A DNA stretch of 64,000 nt from Myxococcales bacterium UBA1660 (GCA_002320815.1 DCLA01000120.1:68177-132176); one strand, 5' to 3'; shown: positions 51,533-62,923, numbered from the stretch's first letter. Numbers and translations: made by a program. Notes: generated by a model from the sequence alone, not told the origin.

Positions 51533-53059
51533 GTGAGCGACGCGCGCAGCCAGGTCCTCGGCCGGGTCCACCTCCTCGGGGCGGGGCCCGGCGACCCCGA
51601 GCTCATCACCGTGCGGGCCCGGCGCCGCCTCGCCGAGGCGGACCTGGTGCTCTACGACGCCCTGGTCCACCCCGAGCTCCTCGAGCACTGCCGGCCGGAC
51701 GCGGAGCTGGTCTTCGTCGGGAAGCGCGCCGGCAAGCCCTCCGAGCGCCAGGAGCGGATCAACGAGCGCCTGGTCGAGGCCGCGCGGGCGGGGAAGATCG
51801 TGGCCCGGCTCAAGGGCGGGGACCCTTATCTCTTCGGTCGGGGGACCGAAGAGGCCGAGGTCTTGGCCGCCGCGGGGATCCCCTTCGAGGTGGTCCCCGG
51901 CGTGCCCTCCCCCCTCGCCGCCACGGCCTACGCGGGGCTCTCGCTGACCCACCGCGATCTGGCCTCCAGTGTGGCCTACCTCACCGCCACCGAGTCGCCG
52001 TCCAAGGACCGCACCAGCCACGACTGGGCCAAGCTGGCCAACGGCCCGGGCACGCTGGTGATCTTCATGGGCATGCGGAAGCTGGACTCCCTGATGGCGC
52101 TGCTCGTGGAGCACGGACGCCCCCCGGAGACGCCGGTCGCCGTGGTCCAATGGGCGTCGCTGCCGCGGCAGCGGACCGTGGTCGGCACCGTGGCCGACAT
52201 CGCCGACGAGGCCGCCGGGCTGGGGCTCCCCTCGCTGATCATCGTGGGCGAGGTGGTGCGGCTCCGGGAGAAGCTGCGCTTCTTCGACAGCCGGCCCCTC
52301 TTCGGGAAGACGGTGCTGGTCCCTCGGGAGCCCGCCCGGGCGCGCCCCACCCTGCAGCGTCTCCGCGACGCCTCGGCGCAGCCCCTGGCCGCCGCCGCCT
52401 TCACCCTCGAGCCGCCGGCGGATCCCGCCGCGCTGCAGGCCGCCGTCGACGCCGCCGCGTCCTACGACTGGATCCTCTTCACCAGCGCTCCCGCCGTGCA
52501 GGCCTTCGCGGACGCCATGGGCGACCGCGACGCGCGGCACCTCGGCCAGGCCCGGGTGGCCGCCGTGGGCGCCAAGACCGCCGCGGCCCTGCTCCGGGCC
52601 CACGTCCGGGCCGATCTGGTCGCCGAGGACGCGCACGCGGAGGGGCTCCTGGGGGCGCTCCGGCGCGAGCTGACGGGGCCGGCGCGCTTCCTCTTCCCGC
52701 GGGCCGCCCAGGGCCGCGACGTGCTCGTCGACGGGCTGCGCGCCGAAGGCCACGAGGTGGACCTGGTGGCCGCCTACCGCAACGTCGCCGTGACGGGCCC
52801 GGAGCTCCACCGGCTGCGTGAGGCCATCGAGGCCGCGGACGCGATCCTCGTCACCAGCGGCTCGGTGGTCCGGTCGCTGGTCGCCGCCGTCGGGGCCGAG
52901 GCGCTCGCGGGGGCCGAGGCGCCGATCCTGGCCTCCATCGGCCCGGTCACCACCCGCGCCCTGGCCGCCGCCGGGCTGAGCGCCACCGTGGAAGCCCCCG
53001 AGGCCAGCCTGGACGCGCTCGTGGACGCGCTCGAGAGCCACTACGCTGAGGTCCGATGA
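51533..53059 (+). CDS. Uroporphyrinogen-III C-methyltransferase / uroporphyrinogen-III synthase fusion
   Basis: 508 residues from GTG 51533. The N-terminal half is CobA/SUMT: VHLLGAGPGDPELITVRA, GGDPYLFGRGTEEAE, and VPGVPSPLAATAYAGLSLT, which methylates uroporphyrinogen III at C2 and C7 with SAM to precorrin-2. The C-terminal half from about residue 255 is HemD-like (FTSAPAVQAF, VTSGSVVRSL, SIGPVTTRALAAAGL), which cyclises hydroxymethylbilane to uroporphyrinogen III. The fusion therefore catalyses two successive steps at the branch to siroheme, cobalamin and heme. No other tetrapyrrole gene is adjacent, which is unusual. Its stop overlaps the next lipoprotein start. Confidence 0.93.
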   Translation: MSDARSQVLGRVHLLGAGPGDPELITVRARRRLAEADLVLYDALVHPELLEHCRPDAELVFVGKRAGKPSERQERINERLVEAARAGKIVARLKGGDPYLFGRGTEEAEVLAAAGIPFEVVPGVPSPLAATAYAGLSLTHRDLASSVAYLTATESPSKDRTSHDWAKLANGPGTLVIFMGMRKLDSLMALLVEHGRPPETPVAVVQWASLPRQRTVVGTVADIADEAAGLGLPSLIIVGEVVRLREKLRFFDSRPLFGKTVLVPREPARARPTLQRLRDASAQPLAAAAFTLEPPADPAALQAAVDAAASYDWILFTSAPAVQAFADAMGDRDARHLGQARVAAVGAKTAAALLRAHVRADLVAEDAHAEGLLGALRRELTGPARFLFPRAAQGRDVLVDGLRAEGHEVDLVAAYRNVAVTGPELHRLREAIEAADAILVTSGSVVRSLVAAVGAEALAGAEAPILASIGPVTTRALAAAGLSATVEAPEASLDALVDALESHYAEVR

Positions 53060-53439
53060 TGTCTCCCCGCCCGCTCCTGGTCCCCCTCGCGCTCCTGGCC
53101 CTCGCCGGCTGCGGCGAAGCCGACGCTCAATCGGACCCCGTCGACGTGACCTCGGCCTGCGCGGACTTCGAGGCCGACACCTTCTACGAGAGCGCGGGCT
53201 GGCCCCCGGACACCCGGTGCGAGTGGATCCCCTTCGACGGGCGGACCACCGTGCGCCTGGCCCACGACCTGGGCCGCGCGCCGCGCTCGGTCGCCATCTA
53301 CCTCTCCTTCTACCCCGACGGCCGCTCCTCGGCTCCGGCGGCCGGCGACCTGGCCCGGATCCTGGCCGCCGACGGCGCGAGCGTGGAGCTGAAGAACCAG
53401 ACCAACGAGGACTTCTTCCTCAAGGTGGTCCTCCACTGA
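53056..53439 (+). CDS. Small lipoprotein, unknown
   Basis: 127 residues, co-translated with the CobA-HemD gene (ATGA overlap). Lipobox LALAGC, Cys19, then a mature domain with YESAGWPPDTRCEWIPFDGR, LGRAPRSVAIYLSFYPDG and VELKNQTNEDFFLKVVLH, which has the texture of a small beta-sandwich. Family not recognised. Its stop overlaps the start of the next gene by two bases. Confidence 0.78.
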   Translation: MMSPRPLLVPLALLALAGCGEADAQSDPVDVTSACADFEADTFYESAGWPPDTRCEWIPFDGRTTVRLAHDLGRAPRSVAIYLSFYPDGRSSAPAAGDLARILAADGASVELKNQTNEDFFLKVVLH

Positions 53440-53894
53440 GCCAGCGCTTCGAGCTCGACCGCCGCGCGGAGCGCAGCGTGACCGGTTTACGGGTGGTCGC
53501 CGCCGTGGTGGTCTCCCTGGCCGGCGGAGCGCTGGTCGCCGGGGGCATGGGCGCCATCGGCTGGCTCCTGGTCCTGGTCGGTTGGCTGGCCGCGCTCGGG
53601 TGGGTCGCGATGGCCGCTCGCTCGCGGAAGCGCCTGGCCCACGCGGCCGACCACTGGCTGGAGCTGGGCCCGGATGGACTGACGATGGCCCTCGGGGCCG
53701 AGCCCACGCGCGTGCCCTGGAGCGAGGTCCAGGCGGTGGTCGCCGACGAGGACCGGGTGGCGGTGCGGGTGGAGCGCCGCGGGGCCCCGGCGCTCGTCAT
53801 CCCGCTCATCTGGCGGGGCGCGGGCCTCCACGACCTCGCCGCCACCGTCGAGGCCGCCGCTCGTGGAGCCCGCGATGGAGATTCGCTAACGTAA
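53436..53894 (+). CDS. Membrane protein with PH-like domain (likely CTG start)
   Basis: Two membrane helices (LRVVAAVVVSLAGGALVAGG and IGWLLVLVGWLAALGWVAM) followed by a PH-like sheet domain (DHWLELGPDGLTMALGAEP, RVPWSEVQAVVADEDRVAV), as in YcxB-like or DUF-type bacterial PH proteins. Start: CTG 53436 overlaps the previous stop and has AAGGTGG upstream; it yields an N-terminal RFELDRRAERS extension, 152 residues total. GTG 53478 would give a 138-residue form directly before the first helix. No function is assigned to this family. Confidence 0.75.
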   Translation: MSQRFELDRRAERSVTGLRVVAAVVVSLAGGALVAGGMGAIGWLLVLVGWLAALGWVAMAARSRKRLAHAADHWLELGPDGLTMALGAEPTRVPWSEVQAVVADEDRVAVRVERRGAPALVIPLIWRGAGLHDLAATVEAAARGARDGDSLT

Positions 53895-53948
53895 ACCCGG
53901 CCCGGGCGACTCCTCACGAGCGCTCCCGGCGAGGAAGAACGACGAACG

Positions 53949-54278
53949 ATGCCCGAATGGGAAGACGAGAGAGACGGCGGGGCCGGGACGGTCACCGAGA
54001 CGCGATCCGAACCGAAGGTCGCCAAGCCCCGGCTCTTCAAGGTGCTGATGCACAACGACGACTACACCACCCGGGACTTCGTGGTCTGGGTGCTCCAGTC
54101 GGTGTTCCACAAGAGCGAGAACGACGCGGTGCGCGTCATGCTCCACGTGCACCAGACCGGGGTCGGCGTGTGTGGCCTCTACACCCGGGAGGTCGCCGAG
54201 ACCAAGGTGCAGAAGACCGAGCGCCTCGCCCGAGAGCACGAGTACCCCCTCCGGCTCAGCATGGAACCGGAAGAGTGA
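53949..54278 (+). CDS. clpS: ClpS adaptor of the N-degron pathway
   Basis: 109 residues. The family core is intact: VLMHNDDYTTRDFVVWVL, MLHVHQTGVGVCGLYTREVAETKV. In ClpS, the HND-x-T segment and the His of VHQ line the pocket that binds N-terminal Leu, Phe, Tyr or Trp and hands the protein to ClpA. The first 27 residues are a charged extension. It lies just upstream of clpA as in many proteobacteria. Confidence 0.95.
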   Translation: MPEWEDERDGGAGTVTETRSEPKVAKPRLFKVLMHNDDYTTRDFVVWVLQSVFHKSENDAVRVMLHVHQTGVGVCGLYTREVAETKVQKTERLAREHEYPLRLSMEPEE

Positions 54279-54284
54279 GGCCCT

Positions 54285-54302
54285 GGCGCGACCCCTCGCG
54301 CC
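54285..54302 (+). other. Hairpin between clpS and clpA
   Basis: GGCGCGA / TCGCGCC form a 7-bp perfect stem with a CCCC loop, a few bases after the clpS stop. No T-run follows. It may limit readthrough and set the ClpS:ClpA ratio, or stabilise the clpS end. Confidence 0.4.
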
Positions 54303-54364
54303 GGCTCCCCACCCATCCCCACTCTTTACAGGCCGCCCGACCGGTCGCAAGAAGTAGAGCACTC

Positions 54365-56647
<2,283 letters not shown>

Positions 56648-56656
56648 TAGGCTCCC

Positions 56657-57334
56657 GTGGTGGACCGCATCGACGGGCACCTGCGCGAGACCCTGGACGA
56701 CCGCCGCCTCTCCCGAAGAGAGAAAAAGGCGCTCCGCGCGCTCGTGGGCCCCGAAGCCCACGAGCGCAGCGCGTGGCATCAGCGGGCGTTCGCACTGGCG
56801 CGCGAGGCCATGACCGCCCACCCGGAGGACCAGGCGGCGATCCTGGAGTGGCTGGACGATGTGACCCGGCTGCTGGTGCAGCCGCCCGACGCGGCGGCGA
56901 GCGTCAGCGAGGTGCTCTTCAGCCCGGGCATCGCCTGCCGGCGGCGGCTCGGCGAGCTCCTCCGGGAGGCCCGGGACGGAGTGGACATCTGCGTCTTCAC
57001 CATCACCGACGACCGCCTGGCCGGACCCATCGTGGCCGCGCACCGGCGTGGGGTGCGGGTCCGCATCATCGGCGACGACGACAAGGCCCACGACGCCGGC
57101 TCGGACATGCACCGGCTCCGGGACGCCGGGGTCCCGGTGCGCTTCGACCGCAGCCCCCACCACATGCATCACAAGTTCGCGCTCTTCGACGGCCAGCGGG
57201 TGGCGACCGGGAGCTACAACTGGACCCGGAGCGCCGCCGACCACAACCGGGAGAACATGGTGGTCACCGATGAGCCCACGGTCGTCCGGGCCTATCATGC
57301 GGCCTTCGAAGACCTGTGGAGGGCCTACGGCTGA
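56657..57334 (+). CDS. Phospholipase D-like (HKD) domain protein
   Basis: 225 residues from GTG 56657 (GTG 56660 is an alternative). A helical N-terminal half is followed by a single HKD motif HHKFALFDGQRVATGSYN (HxKx4Dx6GSxN), the phosphodiesterase signature of the Nuc/MitoPLD-like group, which normally acts as a dimer of two motifs. Substrates in the family range from nucleic acids to phospholipids. Its placement between clpA and aat, overlapping aat by TGATG, suggests a functional link to the N-degron genes that is not described to my knowledge. Confidence 0.87.
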   Translation: MVDRIDGHLRETLDDRRLSRREKKALRALVGPEAHERSAWHQRAFALAREAMTAHPEDQAAILEWLDDVTRLLVQPPDAAASVSEVLFSPGIACRRRLGELLREARDGVDICVFTITDDRLAGPIVAAHRRGVRVRIIGDDDKAHDAGSDMHRLRDAGVPVRFDRSPHHMHHKFALFDGQRVATGSYNWTRSAADHNRENMVVTDEPTVVRAYHAAFEDLWRAYG

Positions 57335-58041
57335 TGCCGGTCTTCCTCCTCGGTGAGGACGTGGTCTTTCCGCCGCCGTCGGCGGCGACCCCCGAGGGCA
57401 TCGTGGCCCTCGGCGGCGACGTGCGGCCCGAGCGGCTGATCGCCGCGTACGCCAGCGGCATCTTCCCCTGGCCTGCGGAGGGCCATCCGCTGCTCTGGTT
57501 CTCCCCCGACCCGCGCTTCGTGCTCCGCCCCGAGGCCCTGCACGTCGGGCGTTCCCTGGGCAAGGCGCTGCGCCGAGGCCGCTATCGGATCTCGATGGAC
57601 GAGGCCTTCAACGAGGTCATCGACGCCTGCGCCCATGCGTCCCGGCCGGGCCAGGACGGCACCTGGATCACCACCGAGCTCCGGAACGGCTACGTCCGGC
57701 TGCACCAGCTCGGCTTCGCGCACAGCGTGGAAGCCTGGGAGGGCGACCGGTTGGTCGGCGGTCTCTACGGGGTCTCCCTCGGGTCGGCCTTCTTCGGCGA
57801 GTCCATGTTCGCCCGTGCGCCGGACGCGTCCAAGGTCGCCTTCGCCACCCTGGTCCGGGTGCTGGAGCGCTGGTCCTTCGCCTTCGTCGATTGCCAGGTG
57901 CACACCCCGCACCTGGAGCGCTTCGGCGCCGAGCACTGGTCCCGGGAGCGGTTCCTGGCGGAGCTGGAGACCTCCCTGGACCAGCCCACCCGCCGCGGCT
58001 CCTGGACCGGCCCCTTCCGCCGCGCCGCCGACGCGCTCTAG
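57334..58041 (+). CDS. aat: Leucyl/phenylalanyl-tRNA-protein transferase
   Basis: 235 residues, full family length. The ASGIFPWPAEGHPLLWFSPDPR segment (two runs ASGIFPWPAEG and PLLWFSPDPRFVL) and SLGKALRRGRYRISMDEAF are diagnostic; WEGDRLVGGLYGVSLGSAFFGESMF carries the active core. It appends Leu or Phe from aminoacyl-tRNA to N-terminal Arg or Lys, making substrates for ClpS-ClpA. Chosen start ATG 57334 overlaps the PLD-gene stop; it gives the usual MPVFLLGED N-terminus. The last 4 bases overlap the convergent histidine kinase gene. Confidence 0.96.
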   Translation: MPVFLLGEDVVFPPPSAATPEGIVALGGDVRPERLIAAYASGIFPWPAEGHPLLWFSPDPRFVLRPEALHVGRSLGKALRRGRYRISMDEAFNEVIDACAHASRPGQDGTWITTELRNGYVRLHQLGFAHSVEAWEGDRLVGGLYGVSLGSAFFGESMFARAPDASKVAFATLVRVLERWSFAFVDCQVHTPHLERFGAEHWSRERFLAELETSLDQPTRRGSWTGPFRRAADAL

Positions 58042-59366
58042 GCAAGGGGGAGCGTGATGTGGACCCGGAGGCCGCCGCCGGGGGCGTTCTCGGCGCGGAT
58101 GGTGCCGCCGTGGGCGGCGACGCTGCGTTCGGCGATGGCCAGCCCGACGCCCCGGCCGCCGGTGCGGCGGTCCCGGTCGGTGCCCACCCGGTAGAAGGGG
58201 CGGAAGATGGGCTCGAGCTCTTCTTCGGGGACCCCGGGGCCGTGGTCGCGCAGGGTGAGCTCCAGGCGGCCGTCGTGGGTCTCGGCGCGCACCTCGACGG
58301 CGGTGCCTTCGGCGGTGAAGCGCAGCGCGTTGCGGAGGACGTTCTCCACCGCCCAGCGGAACACCTCGGCGTTCCCGGCGGCGGGCAAGGTGTCCGGGGC
58401 CGCCAGGGTCACGGCGCCCTCCCCCGCTTCGTAGCGCGCGTCGCGGACGACTTGGTCCAGCACGTCGGCGGCGTCGAAGGGCTCCCGGGCGGGCGGCTCG
58501 GAGTCCAGCCGGGTCAGGGTGAGGATCTGGCCGATGAGCTCCCCGAGGCGCTCGGCCTCCAGCTCGATGCGGTCCAGGGGCGCCTCGGCTGCCCGATCCC
58601 GCCGCGCCAGACCCAGGGCGACCTGCAGCCGCGCCAGGGGAGACCGGAGTTCGTGGGACACGTCGCGGAGGAGGCGCCGCTGGGACTCGAGGAGCCCGGC
58701 GAGCTGCTCGGCCATGCGGTCGAAGTCTGCGCCCAGGGCGCGCACCTCCGCCGTGGAGCCCGCCACCTCCGGCCCGACCCGGGCCTCGAGGTCGCCGGCC
58801 GCGAGCCGCTGCGCCGCGCCTCGCAGGCGCCCCAGCGGGCCGGCCAGGGTGCGCGCCAGGAACCAGGAGAGCAGCCCCGCGACCAGCGCCATGATGACCA
58901 GCCGCTCCGGGACGTGGGGACCCACCAGCCGCGCCAAGGAGCTGGGATGGCCCCGGCGGGTGAAGGCCGCGCGGCCGCCCTCGAGCGGCAAGAGTTCGTG
59001 GTGCTCGTCTCCGGCGTCCAGCTCCCGGACGCCGGCATGGGCCTCCGGAGCGCGGCGAACGCGCGCCAGCTCGTCGTCGGTGACCTCGCCGGCCACCACC
59101 TCGCCGTCCTGGAGGAGGGCCATACGGATCCCGGTGCGCTGGGCCAGGCCCTCGAGTTGCGCGGCGGCGGCCGTCGGGCCTTCCGTGTCCAGGGTCTCGT
59201 AGGCCAGGTCCGCCTGCAGGCGCAGCCCGTCCTCGAAGAGCGTCCGCCGCTGCACCCAGTGGGGCGGGGGGCCGCTCAGCTCGAACACCACGAAGGACCC
59301 GGCGAGCACCAGGAGCATGGCGATCCAGAAGGCGACGAAGAGGCGCGCGTAGAGGCTCTGGAGCAT
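58038..59366 (-). CDS. Sensor histidine kinase, CpxA-like
   Basis: 442 residues. Helices at about 8-30 and 155-172 flank a periplasmic sensor region, then HAMP (LAGPLGRLRGAAQRLAAGDLE), the H-box RDVSHELRSPLARLQVAL with His238, N-box ENVLRNALRFT, G1 DHGPGVPEEEL and G2 GRGVGLAIAERSVAAHGG. The sensor/HAMP/catalytic order and the H-box pattern SHELRSPLARL match CpxA-type kinases for envelope stress. The kinase and the regulator that precedes it are 4 bases apart, and the pair is divergent from the efflux operon. Confidence 0.93.
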   Translation of the reverse strand: MLQSLYARLFVAFWIAMLLVLAGSFVVFELSGPPPHWVQRRTLFEDGLRLQADLAYETLDTEGPTAAAAQLEGLAQRTGIRMALLQDGEVVAGEVTDDELARVRRAPEAHAGVRELDAGDEHHELLPLEGGRAAFTRRGHPSSLARLVGPHVPERLVIMALVAGLLSWFLARTLAGPLGRLRGAAQRLAAGDLEARVGPEVAGSTAEVRALGADFDRMAEQLAGLLESQRRLLRDVSHELRSPLARLQVALGLARRDRAAEAPLDRIELEAERLGELIGQILTLTRLDSEPPAREPFDAADVLDQVVRDARYEAGEGAVTLAAPDTLPAAGNAEVFRWAVENVLRNALRFTAEGTAVEVRAETHDGRLELTLRDHGPGVPEEELEPIFRPFYRVGTDRDRRTGGRGVGLAIAERSVAAHGGTIRAENAPGGGLRVHITLPLA

Positions 59367-59370
59367 GGGC

Positions 59371-60036
59371 TCAGCGCAGGGCGTAGAGGTAGCCCGCGCC
59401 GCGAACGGTGCGGATGGTGTCCGTCTCCAGCTTGCGCCGGAGGTTGGACACGTGGACGTCCACGCTCCGGTCGAGGGGGCTGTACTTCCGGCCCAGCGCC
59501 TCCTGCGAGAGCGTCTCCCGGGAGACCACCGTGCCCGCGTTGCGGAGGAGGACCTCCAGCACGGCCAGCTCGGAGGTGGTGAGCGCCAGGTCTTCGCCGC
59601 GGAGGGTCGCGGTGTGGGTCGCCGGATCCAGGGTGACCTCGCCGACGGTGAGCGTCCGCGGCGCGTCGTGGCGGTCTTCGGTGCGGCGGCGCACCGCGCG
59701 AATGCGCGCCACCAGCTCCCGGGGGTTGAAGGGCTTGGGCAGGTAGTCGTCGGCGCCCAGCTCGAGCCCGACGATGCGGTCCACGTCCTCGCCCCGCGCG
59801 GTGAGCATGAGCACCGGCACCCGGGAGCGCGTCCGCAGCTCCCGGAGCACCTCGAAGCCGTTCAGGCCCGGGAGCATCACGTCGAGGATGACCATCTCGT
59901 GATCCTCTTCGGCGGCGCGCCGTAGGCCGGACTCGCCGTCGTGGGCCACGTCCACGTCGAACCCCTCGGCGCCGAGGTAGGACTCGAGGAGCTCGGTGAG
60001 CTCCTCGTCGTCGTCGATGAGCAGGACGCTGGCCAC
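59371..60036 (-). CDS. OmpR-family response regulator, CpxR-like
   Basis: 221 residues from GTG 60036, which gives the normal VLLIDDDEEL start. Receiver pocket D8-D10, phosphoacceptor D52 (VILDVMLPG), Thr/Lys of LTARG and LPKPF, then a winged helix-turn-helix (SELAVLEVLLRNAGTVVSRETL, RSVDVHVSNLRRKLE, IRTVRGAGYLYAL). It controls promoters in response to its kinase. With 75 bases to the divergent TolC gene, the efflux operon is the likely target, perhaps with autoregulation. Confidence 0.94.
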   Translation of the reverse strand: MASVLLIDDDEELTELLESYLGAEGFDVDVAHDGESGLRRAAEEDHEMVILDVMLPGLNGFEVLRELRTRSRVPVLMLTARGEDVDRIVGLELGADDYLPKPFNPRELVARIRAVRRRTEDRHDAPRTLTVGEVTLDPATHTATLRGEDLALTTSELAVLEVLLRNAGTVVSRETLSQEALGRKYSPLDRSVDVHVSNLRRKLETDTIRTVRGAGYLYALR

Positions 60037-60111
60037 GGATCGAGGATGGCCCCGCCGACCTCGCGAGGCCACCACGGTTTACCAAGCCTTACGAACCTTG
60101 GCACGAACCCC

Positions 60112-61683
60112 ATGGAATCGTTCGAAGGCGCGACGCACACCGAAGTCGTGCCCAGAAGCCTCCTCGTCGCTCTCGTGCTCGCCGGCTCCACCGCCGCCTC
60201 GGCCGCGGCCCAAGGGACCACCGTCGGTCCCGCCGGCGCGTCCACCGCGCCGCTGCGGGTGGCCGATGCCCTCGGGGCCGCGCTCCAAGCCAACCCCTCG
60301 GTGCGCGCCTCGCTCTTCGAGGTGGTCGTCGCGCGGGAGGCCACCCGCGCCACCGAGAACGCCCGCACGCCGGTCTTCCGCGCCTCGATGGACGGGACCT
60401 ACCGGGAGAGCTTCTCGGGCACCGCCGACGGCGCCGTCCTCAACGACGCCCGCAGCGTCACCGCCGGTCTCGGCCTCGACTGGACCAGCGAAGTCGGCAC
60501 CACGATCAGCATCGACCTCTCCACATCCGCTTCCTGGCGGACGGTCAACCGGGACCCGAGCACCACCACCAGCTACGCCATCGGGCCGAACTACGACACC
60601 CAGCTCTTGGCCACCGTGCGGCAGCCGCTGATGCGCGGCCGGGGCCGGGACGTGACCCTGGCCAGCGAGCGCTCGGCGCGCGCCGGCGCCGAGGCCGCCC
60701 GGGCGAACCGGGACCTGGCGGTGAGCGGCGTCATCCGCGACCTGCTCTCGGCGTACTGGGAACTCTGGTATGCCGAGCGTGCCCTGGAGGTGCAGCGCGG
60801 CGCGGAGGCGCTGGCCGAGCAGCAGCTCCGCGAGGCGACCGCGCAGGTGGCGCTGGGCACCCTGGCGCCCGCCGAGCGGCTGCGCTTCGCGAGCGAGCTG
60901 GCCAGCCTGCGCGAGACCCGGCGCACCGCCGAGCTCACGGTGGCCACCCAGCGCTTCACCTTGGCTCAGCTCCTCGCCGCCGACGCCGACGGCCTGAGCG
61001 TGGACCCCGAGGTGCCCGCGGTCCCCACCCTGGGCGAGCTCCGGGTCCTCCTGGAGAAGGCCGAGCGGAGCTCGCCGGAGATCCTGGCGCTGGACGCCAC
61101 CCTGGAGCAGGCGCGCCAGAGCGCGCTCAGCGCCCGGGACGCCACCCGTGCCCAGGTGGATCTGGTGGGCTCGGCGGGCATGGTGACCCTCTGGGCGGAC
61201 GACTCGCTCCCCGGGCTGCAGCTCCCCACGGGCCGGCCGGGCTTCATCGTCTCCGGCGGGCTGGAGATCGAGCTGCCCCTCGGGTCCTCGGCCGCCGACG
61301 CTCAGCGCGCCCAGGCGGAGGCGCAGCTCGAGGTCGCCCAGGCCCAGCGGCAGGTGGGCACCCTCACGGTGCGCACCGCGGTGCTCAGCGCCTACGAGAG
61401 CGCCGTGACCGCCGCCGAGCGGATCCCGCTGGCGGCCGAGTCGGCGAGCGTGGCCGAGGAGTTGGCCACCGCCGAGCGGGGGCGCCTGGAGCTGGGCACC
61501 AGCACCCCCAGCGTGCTGGTGGAGGCCCAACAGGACGCGCGGGAGGCCGAGCTGCGGCGCCTGCGGGCCCTGGTGGACGCGATGGTGGCCGTGCGCGATC
61601 TGGAGCACACGGCTGGAGTCCTGCTCGACCGCTTCTCGCTCCGCGGGTCGGCCGGGCTGTCGGAGGTTCGAGATGCCGGATGA
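60112..61683 (+). CDS. TolC-family outer-membrane efflux protein
   Basis: 523 residues from ATG 60112; GTG 60148 would remove the first 12 residues and give a cleaner signal peptide (MPRSLLVALVLAGSTAASAAA). The mature protein has the long helical repeats of TolC (ALGAALQANPSVRASLFEVV, LASELASLRETRRTAELTVA, ALVDAMVAVRDLEHTAGVLL) and the barrel strands between (GTTISIDLSTSASWR). It forms the outer-membrane channel of a tripartite pump. The adaptor gene overlaps by 11 bases. Confidence 0.9.
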   Translation: MESFEGATHTEVVPRSLLVALVLAGSTAASAAAQGTTVGPAGASTAPLRVADALGAALQANPSVRASLFEVVVAREATRATENARTPVFRASMDGTYRESFSGTADGAVLNDARSVTAGLGLDWTSEVGTTISIDLSTSASWRTVNRDPSTTTSYAIGPNYDTQLLATVRQPLMRGRGRDVTLASERSARAGAEAARANRDLAVSGVIRDLLSAYWELWYAERALEVQRGAEALAEQQLREATAQVALGTLAPAERLRFASELASLRETRRTAELTVATQRFTLAQLLAADADGLSVDPEVPAVPTLGELRVLLEKAERSSPEILALDATLEQARQSALSARDATRAQVDLVGSAGMVTLWADDSLPGLQLPTGRPGFIVSGGLEIELPLGSSAADAQRAQAEAQLEVAQAQRQVGTLTVRTAVLSAYESAVTAAERIPLAAESASVAEELATAERGRLELGTSTPSVLVEAQQDAREAELRRLRALVDAMVAVRDLEHTAGVLLDRFSLRGSAGLSEVRDAG

Positions 61684-62923
61684 GAAGCGAACGCCGGGCG
61701 CCCGCGCGCGCGGCTGGATCCTGGGCGCCCTGAAGGTGCTCGTCCCCCTGGCCCTGGTGGGTGCCGGAGCCTGGTGGTTCTTCCAGCAGCGCGCCGGCGC
61801 CGAGCCCCCCCGGGGCCCCACCCTGGCCGTGAGCCGCGGCGAGATCCGCCAGACCGCCGAAGCCACCGGGAAGATCGAGCCCCACGTGCAGGTCGACGTG
61901 CAGCCCCGGGCCTCGGGCGAGGTCAGCGAGGTCTTGGTCGCCGAGGGCGACGTGGTGGAGGTGGGCCAGGTGCTCTTCCGCCTGGACGCCCGGGACGCCG
62001 AGCGCGACCTCGAGGACGCCCGGGTCACCCTGCGCAAGGCCAGCGCGGAGGTGGCCCAGGCCCGGGCCAACCGCGACGTCGCGCGGGCCGAGGCCGCCGA
62101 CGCCGAAGCCACCCGCGCGGTGAGCGAGCGCGGCGCCGCCCAGGGATTGGTGAGCAGCGAGAGTCACCGGACCACCCAGACCGCGGCCCAGGTGGCCGAG
62201 GCGACCACCTCGGTGCGGCAGGCGGCGTTGCAAGGTGCCGGTGCGTCCTTGGCCGCGGCGCGGTTGGCGGTGCAGGACGCGGAGCAGCGCCTCGCCGAGA
62301 TGACCGTGACCGCGCCCATCGCCGGGACGGTCCTCGACGTGCCGGTCGAGGTGGGCACCATCGTGGCCTCGGCCCTGACCAACGTGTCCGGCGGGACGAC
62401 GGTGGCCACCTTGGCCGACCTCTCCGACCTGCGGGTGGTGGGCTCCATCGACGAGGCGCAGATCGGCGCCGTCGCGGTGGGCCAGACCGTGGAGATCCGC
62501 GTCGACGCCTACCCCGACCGCACCTACGCCGGGCGCGTCGAGCGGGTGGCGCCGCTGGGGGTCGAGGAGAGCAACGTGGTCACCTTCGACGTGGAGATCG
62601 TGGTCACCGACGAGCACGCCAGCGACCTCCGCTCGGGGATGAGCGCGGACCTCTCGATCATCACCGGCCGCGAGGAGGGGATCCTGGTGCCCCTGGCGGC
62701 GATCCGCAGCGCCGACGGACGCCGCTTCGTGCAGCTCGTGGACGGCAGCGAGCGGACGGTCCGCACCGGCGCCACCGACGGTCGTCAGCTCGTGGTCCAG
62801 GAGGGGCTCGCGGTGGGCGACACCATCCTCGCCGCGCCTGCGCCGGTGGCGGCGGCCGCGGAGACCGGAGGGCGGAACGCCATGATGCCGGGCGGTCCCC
62901 CGCCCGGCGGAGGCCCCCGATGA
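61673..62923 (+). CDS. MacA/HlyD-like periplasmic adaptor protein
   Basis: 416 residues. One N-terminal membrane helix (ILGALKVLVPLALVGAGAWWF), then the split lipoyl domain (VDVQPRASGEVSEVLVAEGD; TVTAPIAGTVLDVPVEVGT), a helical hairpin (DARVTLRKASAEVAQARANRD), a beta-barrel domain and membrane-proximal part (DLSDLRVVGSIDEAQIGAV), ending in a Gly/Pro-rich tail. It bridges the ABC permease to the TolC channel. Gene order, with an ABC ATPase and permease next, marks a MacAB/YknXYZ-type exporter. Confidence 0.93.
   Translation: MPDEKRTPGARARGWILGALKVLVPLALVGAGAWWFFQQRAGAEPPRGPTLAVSRGEIRQTAEATGKIEPHVQVDVQPRASGEVSEVLVAEGDVVEVGQVLFRLDARDAERDLEDARVTLRKASAEVAQARANRDVARAEAADAEATRAVSERGAAQGLVSSESHRTTQTAAQVAEATTSVRQAALQGAGASLAAARLAVQDAEQRLAEMTVTAPIAGTVLDVPVEVGTIVASALTNVSGGTTVATLADLSDLRVVGSIDEAQIGAVAVGQTVEIRVDAYPDRTYAGRVERVAPLGVEESNVVTFDVEIVVTDEHASDLRSGMSADLSIITGREEGILVPLAAIRSADGRRFVQLVDGSERTVRTGATDGRQLVVQEGLAVGDTILAAPAPVAAAAETGGRNAMMPGGPPPGGGPR

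Noticed and set aside
51470..51536. Coding-like tail TDDARVERWLQALPDAMVRR before the CobA-HemD start
   Set aside because: No start codon in frame and no link to a known gene end; probably chance composition, though a decayed gene remnant cannot be excluded.
60099..60113. TGGCACG-type sequence in front of the TolC gene
   Set aside because: The -12 half reads CCAT instead of TTGC, so a sigma-54 promoter is not supported.
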